Shown: piece after piece, positions 39,827 through 43,553 of the stretch
Position numbering within the stretch: the stretch's first letter is position 1
Layout of the letters: each line of letters starts with the position of its first letter
Assembly (NCBI GenBank): GCA_036939975.1
Contig: JALLPB010000066.1
Coordinates: forward strand, 1-43,553
Direction: 5' to 3'
DNA: 43,553 nt
Source of the DNA: Cyclostephanos tholiformis
Taxonomy: Eukaryota > Bacillariophyta > Thalassiosirophyceae > Thalassiosirales > Thalassiosiraceae
Position numbers and translations under genes: made by a program
The notes under the pieces: generated by a model
The model's database searches: none
Told to the model about the DNA's origin: nothing
Seen by the model: the letters and a program-made list of their open reading frames with translations, nothing else

Positions 39827-42120
39827 ATGTTATTATCCTCTCCCGCGACCAGGTCGATGATCTCCAGGTCGATGATCTCCAGGTCGATGCTAGCCAGGTC
39901 GATGCTCGCCAAGCGTACGATCTCGTCCGTCCCCCGCGGTCTCGTCCGTCGTGCGTCGTCGTCGTCGACCCCACCGCCGCATCGAGCGCTCGGACGGCCG
40001 ATGCCGCAGCGACTGCCCTTCCATCCCGCCGAGGGGGCGGTATTCCTCGATGATGATGTCAGCGGCGGCGGCGGTGGAGGTGGCGACCTCGACGATCTGT
40101 GCACGAAGCACATCGACCTCGACGCGGACGACTTCGCCGACGGTTGTCGTTTCCTCCATCAGATCGCGCTGGGTAATCTCGTGGAGGTTACGAGGGTCGT
40201 CGGTGCGCGGGGGAGTAAGATTGTCAATTTTCGCGACTACGATCGCAGGAGTGAGTGATTTTTCTTTCCTTTCTTTTCTTGTCGCGAATGCGCCCCGCCG
40301 GGGCGTTTGAGGGACAATCATTTTATTATTTTTTTTCTTTATATTTTTCGATGGGATCCCTCATTTTACCTCCTTCCTCCCCCCCCCCCCACACCTCCCC
40401 CCCCCACACACTACTTAAATATACCGCCCCGCCCCCTCCATTTCATCCTTCTTTTCGCTTAAAAATAAAAATCAAAAAATATATATCAGCCCCCTTGCAC
40501 ATCGCGGCGTCCGAGGGCCATCTGTCCATATGCCAATTCCTCGTCGAGGGCGGCGCTCGGATCAATCGGAGCGATCGGTGGGGCGGCAGTCCACTCGACG
40601 ATGCCCATAGACATCGACACCTCGATTGCGTCGAGTACCTACGGAGCGTGGGTGGCGCGTTCGGTAGCTCGTCACAGGCGACGAATTTCATATCGGCGGC
40701 GAGCGAGGGTGACCTCGAGGAGGTAACGACGTTAATGCGCCTTGGCAACGTTAGCGTGAACGGGGGGGATTACGACATGAGGACGGCGTTGCACCTCGCG
40801 GCCGGGAACGGTCACATCAGGGTCGTCGAATTCCTATGCGATAACGGTGCCGACGTTAACGCGGTCGATCGATGGGGGGGGAGGCCCCTGGACGATGCGC
40901 AATTCGACGGACACGTCGATTGCGTGAAATACTTGCAGTCGCGCGGGGCCAAGTACGGGAAGGAGAATGCCGCATCGATCGAGCGCGAGGCATTGTTCGA
41001 TCTGTTCGAGCAATACGCGAAGACGAGGGATGGCGAGAGGTCTCTCGATTGGGAGGATGTCAAGGCGCTGCTAAACGGCATCGGACACGACCCGAAGGAT
41101 TATTACGTTAGGAACTTGTTCAGGGTGGTGGATCAGGATAATAATGGACTAATCAATAAGCTAGGTGAGCTGACGAGTATGACACGCTGTTTGAGTCGTC
41201 CTGAGTAAACTTACGAAAAAAAAAAAAATACCTTGAAATATTTGCTTATCAGAATTCGTCGAGCACAGCGATCTCTTCTTGCAAGGAAGTCCCGCGAGGA
41301 TAATTCTTGTGGTGGGAGGTGAGTCGGGGCATTTCGGCAGTCTCTTGTTTGTGTCATCTACATTTCGCGACCGGTTGGTAAATGATATATGGTTCGTTCG
41401 ACGATTCGAATTTAGGGCCTGGGTCGGGCAAAGGCGTGTTAAGCGATCGCTTGGTAAAGGAGTGCGGGGTAGTGCATTTATCGAGTGGTAACATGTTGAG
41501 GGAGGAGGTAGAAGCTGGGACTCTCCTGGGTAAGCAGGTAGAGTCGATAATGAAGAGCGGGGGTCTGGTGTCGTCGGCAATCATGGTCGCGTTGATGCAG
41601 AAGAAAATGAAAGACTACCCCGGCAAGCGCATCCTTCTCGATGGATTCCCCCGATCTGCGGAAAATGCCCGAGATCTAGTTGCGATGTGCGGAAAGCCCG
41701 AGCTGGCTCTACACGTGGATTGTCACGACACCGTCCTCATTGAACGAATATTGGCACGCGGCAAAACCGGAGGTCGAGCAGATGACAACATCCACACCGC
41801 GCTCGAGCGAATACGAACGTATCACAAATACCATCAATTAACGCTCGATTTTCTTCGTGAGGAGCACGTTCCAATCGTTAACCTCGATGGTTCAGCTACA
41901 GCCGAGGGGGTGTGGGAACAGCTCAGGGCTGTAGGTGAGTTGCAGATTTAATCATTTTCTTCTGGGCTGCTAGATTTCGGTTCGTCCGCGAGCATCCAAC
42001 TTATTCGCATTGTTCGCGGATCTAGGTCGATTGATGAGGAAGGCTGTTGGGCACAGCACCAAGGTAAAAAGTGGCGAAAGCAAGAGCAGAAATGGTGGCG
42101 TTCCGATCACCGCTGATTAG
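39827..42120 (+). CDS. Ankyrin repeat / EF-hand / nucleoside monophosphate kinase fusion
   Basis: Five exons are proposed: 39827-40250, 40490-41164, 41253-41318, 41416-41934 and 42026-42120; all four introns are phase 1, giving 592 aa. Ankyrin repeats fill about residues 108-300, for example DYDRRTPLHIAASEGHLSIC and RTALHLAAGNGHIRVVEFLC. Then come a weak EF-hand and a canonical loop, DQDNNGLINKLE (about 356-367), completed across intron 2. The kinase domain (about 380-570) has the P-loop GGPGSGKG, completed across intron 3, LSSGNMLREEV, RILLDGFPRS and a short lid with GRADDN. It is of the adenylate or UMP/CMP kinase type; which nucleotide it uses is not decided. The architecture suggests a calcium-controlled, scaffolded NMP kinase. 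The start is uncertain because four Met lie in a 15-bp repeat at the N-terminus. Confidence 0.8.
39851..39910 (+). repeat. 15-bp tandem repeat, four copies, at the start of the kinase fusion gene
   Basis: AGGTCGATGATCTCC occurs twice, then AGGTCGATGCTAGCC and AGGTCGATGCTCGCC. It encodes RSMIS twice and RSMLA twice. The result is basic and hydroxyl-rich without acidic residues, so it could act as an organelle-targeting helix. Confidence 0.8.
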
Positions 42121-42343
42121 AATCCACTACATTCTAGGTGTCAGTGGAGTATTTTTTTTTGTAAATTCATTCCACGTCAGTTTTGTGATAAGATGATTGA
42201 CACTAGATGATGGAATCAATGATTTATTATTTTTTTCTTCAGTTTTGCACCGTCTTCAAATTTGTACATAGCGCAGGCAGGATGAACAGTAGGGGTGTCA
42301 TTTTAGATATTACCAATATTTATCTCTACCTTATGTTAGACTT
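42121..42343. other. Convergent intergenic region
   Basis: 223 AT-rich bases between the stops of two genes, with a T10 run at 42151-42160 and a second T-rich stretch near 42226. Nothing else is seen. Confidence 0.4.
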
Positions 42344-43502
42344 TCAATTATTAGGAATAGTCTTACCGTCACCAAGTTCCTCTTGTCCAGGCATAACTTT
42401 ACCCATAGGGATTTGCAAAATCTTCCTCATCAGCGGGACGTCCCCCTTCTTCTTCGCCTTGTCATACTGCCGCGCCTCCTTCTTGCTGACGGTCTGACCC
42501 CAGAAGTTAGTGGTGGCGTCCTTTGGGGTGGGGGGAGATGGGGATGAGAGATTCCGTTCGGGTGAGAAGGAGATACACACGAGGCGAACAGGGGGACGCG
42601 AGAGAAACGAAAAATAGGTCTCTCTCATCCACTACGATACGATACCACACGCAAGCACGGACGCACCTTGTACTTGTCCCCGTCAGCGTTTGTGTTCCCC
42701 CCCGCCTTCTCAAGCTTCGTGTCCCCACTCTCCTCCTTCTTGGCCTCCTTCTTCTTGGCGAGGGCCTTCATCTCGCGCTCTCCCGAATCACCCTTCACGG
42801 AGACCTTGCCGTCGGCAACGATCCACTCCTCGCTGCACACGCTGCCATAGAATTCCTTGTTGTGAGAAATCATGAGCACTGCGCCACCCCATTCGTTCAA
42901 TGCAGCGGAGAGCGCGCCCAGCGCCTCACGATCGAGGTAATTCGTGGGTTCGTCCAGCACCAAAAGATGCGGGCCTGTGGGGGGCGTGGTGCACGAGAGG
43001 AATTGATCCGAAAAATGAGACCACGCGTCAAGAGATGTGCAAAAGATAAGTGAGAATTCACCGTAAGGGCAAAGTGTGGGACGAACGAATGTCCAATCAT
43101 AAAAATATACTCACAGTTCCACATCGCCGCGGCCAATACCAGTTTGACCTTCTGACCACCGCTCAGGCCGCGTATCTTGCCGTATGTGCCAAATTCCTGC
43201 ACGAGTCCGAAGTCGTCGAGGTGCTTCTGTATCTCCGTCGTCGTGCAAAGGCGAAGGTCGAGGCCGGCCTCCTTGCTAGCGATCTTCTCGTCAGTCTGAC
43301 GCAAAAGGTGCTTGAACCCCATGGCGAGGAGCTCGTCCTTGCTGACGTAAATGTTATCCTTCTCGCGTACGTTCTTCTTCTTGATCTCGTATTCTAGGAC
43401 GCCACCGCGCAGACGACGGCTCCAAATCCCCTCGAGGTTGTAGTCGTCAATGGCCTTCTGCTCCTCGGGTCCAATGCGATAGGCCTCGCTTTCGATTTTT
43501 TC
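42344..43502 (-). CDS. ABC-F translation elongation factor 3-like protein, 3' part
   Basis: Three exons are proposed: 43502-43115, 42974-42667 and 42520-42344. The gene continues upstream beyond the window through an intron whose acceptor is at 43503. The second ABC domain is seen from its chromo-like insert (GGVLEYEIKKKN, VSKDELLAMGF) to the signature RGLSGGQKVKLVLAAAMW. Across an intron follow WNC-PHLLVLDEPTNYLDRE (Walker B) and the switch His in VLMISHNKEF, then EWIVADGKVSVKG. The Lys/Glu-rich end fits eEF3. eEF3 is an ATPase that helps release tRNA from the ribosomal E site; it was long thought fungal but has relatives in algae and oomycetes. The exact C-terminus is uncertain because donor-like GTAAGA lies in the last codons. 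Confidence 0.85.
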
Positions 43503-43553
43503 CTATTGTTGTTATCGTTCACCAACGTCTTTAGCCGGATGGCAAAATATAAA

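Noticed and set aside
1..43553. CRISPR arrays, bacterial operons or prophage
   Set aside because: No spaced direct repeats of that kind were seen. Introns and targeting peptides show eukaryotic nuclear DNA.

Overview
The window looks like nuclear DNA of a diatom, probably a centric one. Two fucoxanthin chlorophyll a/c-binding genes and a pyruvate kinase gene begin with a signal peptide that ends in the diatom plastid-import motif (ASA-FAP, or NA-FV). Short GT-AG introns of about 90-245 bp fit throughout. A bZIP-PAS factor, a CoDi-like Ty1/copia element and a Pro/Thr-rich wall-type repeat protein add to the case. The species cannot be named from the sequence alone.

Layout. 1-3698 is a decayed Ty1/copia element with a small nested insertion. 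3699-5032 has no gene I recognise. 5033-12776 holds succinate dehydrogenase subunit D (SDHD), a secreted GH99-like glycosidase with a 90-bp tandem repeat, two divergent light-harvesting genes sharing a 515-bp promoter, and DNA polymerase epsilon subunit 3, whose reading frame changes at two long G/C runs. 13018-18748 is a nearly intact copia element with 220-bp LTRs. 18749-19360 holds a duplicated hairpin and a MITE with TIRs of about 57 bp. From 20124 to the end is a compact gene array in mostly alternating orientation: an SRA protein with four chromo-barrel repeats, a JMJD7-type hydroxylase, a C3orf33-like membrane protein, an exonuclease/endonuclease/phosphatase (EEP) remnant, bZIP-PAS, phosphopantothenoylcysteine decarboxylase, a methyltransferase, RPA2, pyruvate kinase, a TatD nuclease, an ankyrin/EF-hand/adenylate kinase fusion, and the 3' part of an eEF3-type ABC-F gene.

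Most interesting. (1) The SRA plus four chromo-barrel protein at 20124-25267 looks like a large chromatin reader; its SRA domain is only seen after removing an 89-bp intron. (2) The ankyrin/EF-hand/nucleoside monophosphate kinase fusion at 39827-42120 has four introns, all phase 1, one of them inside the P-loop. (3) Perfect inverted E2F-type sites lie between the JMJD7-like and C3orf33-like genes, and another E2F-type site lies between RPA2 and pyruvate kinase.

Gene models were built by hand from reading frames and splice signals. Where an exon join rests on protein family continuity, the entry says so. No database search was run.
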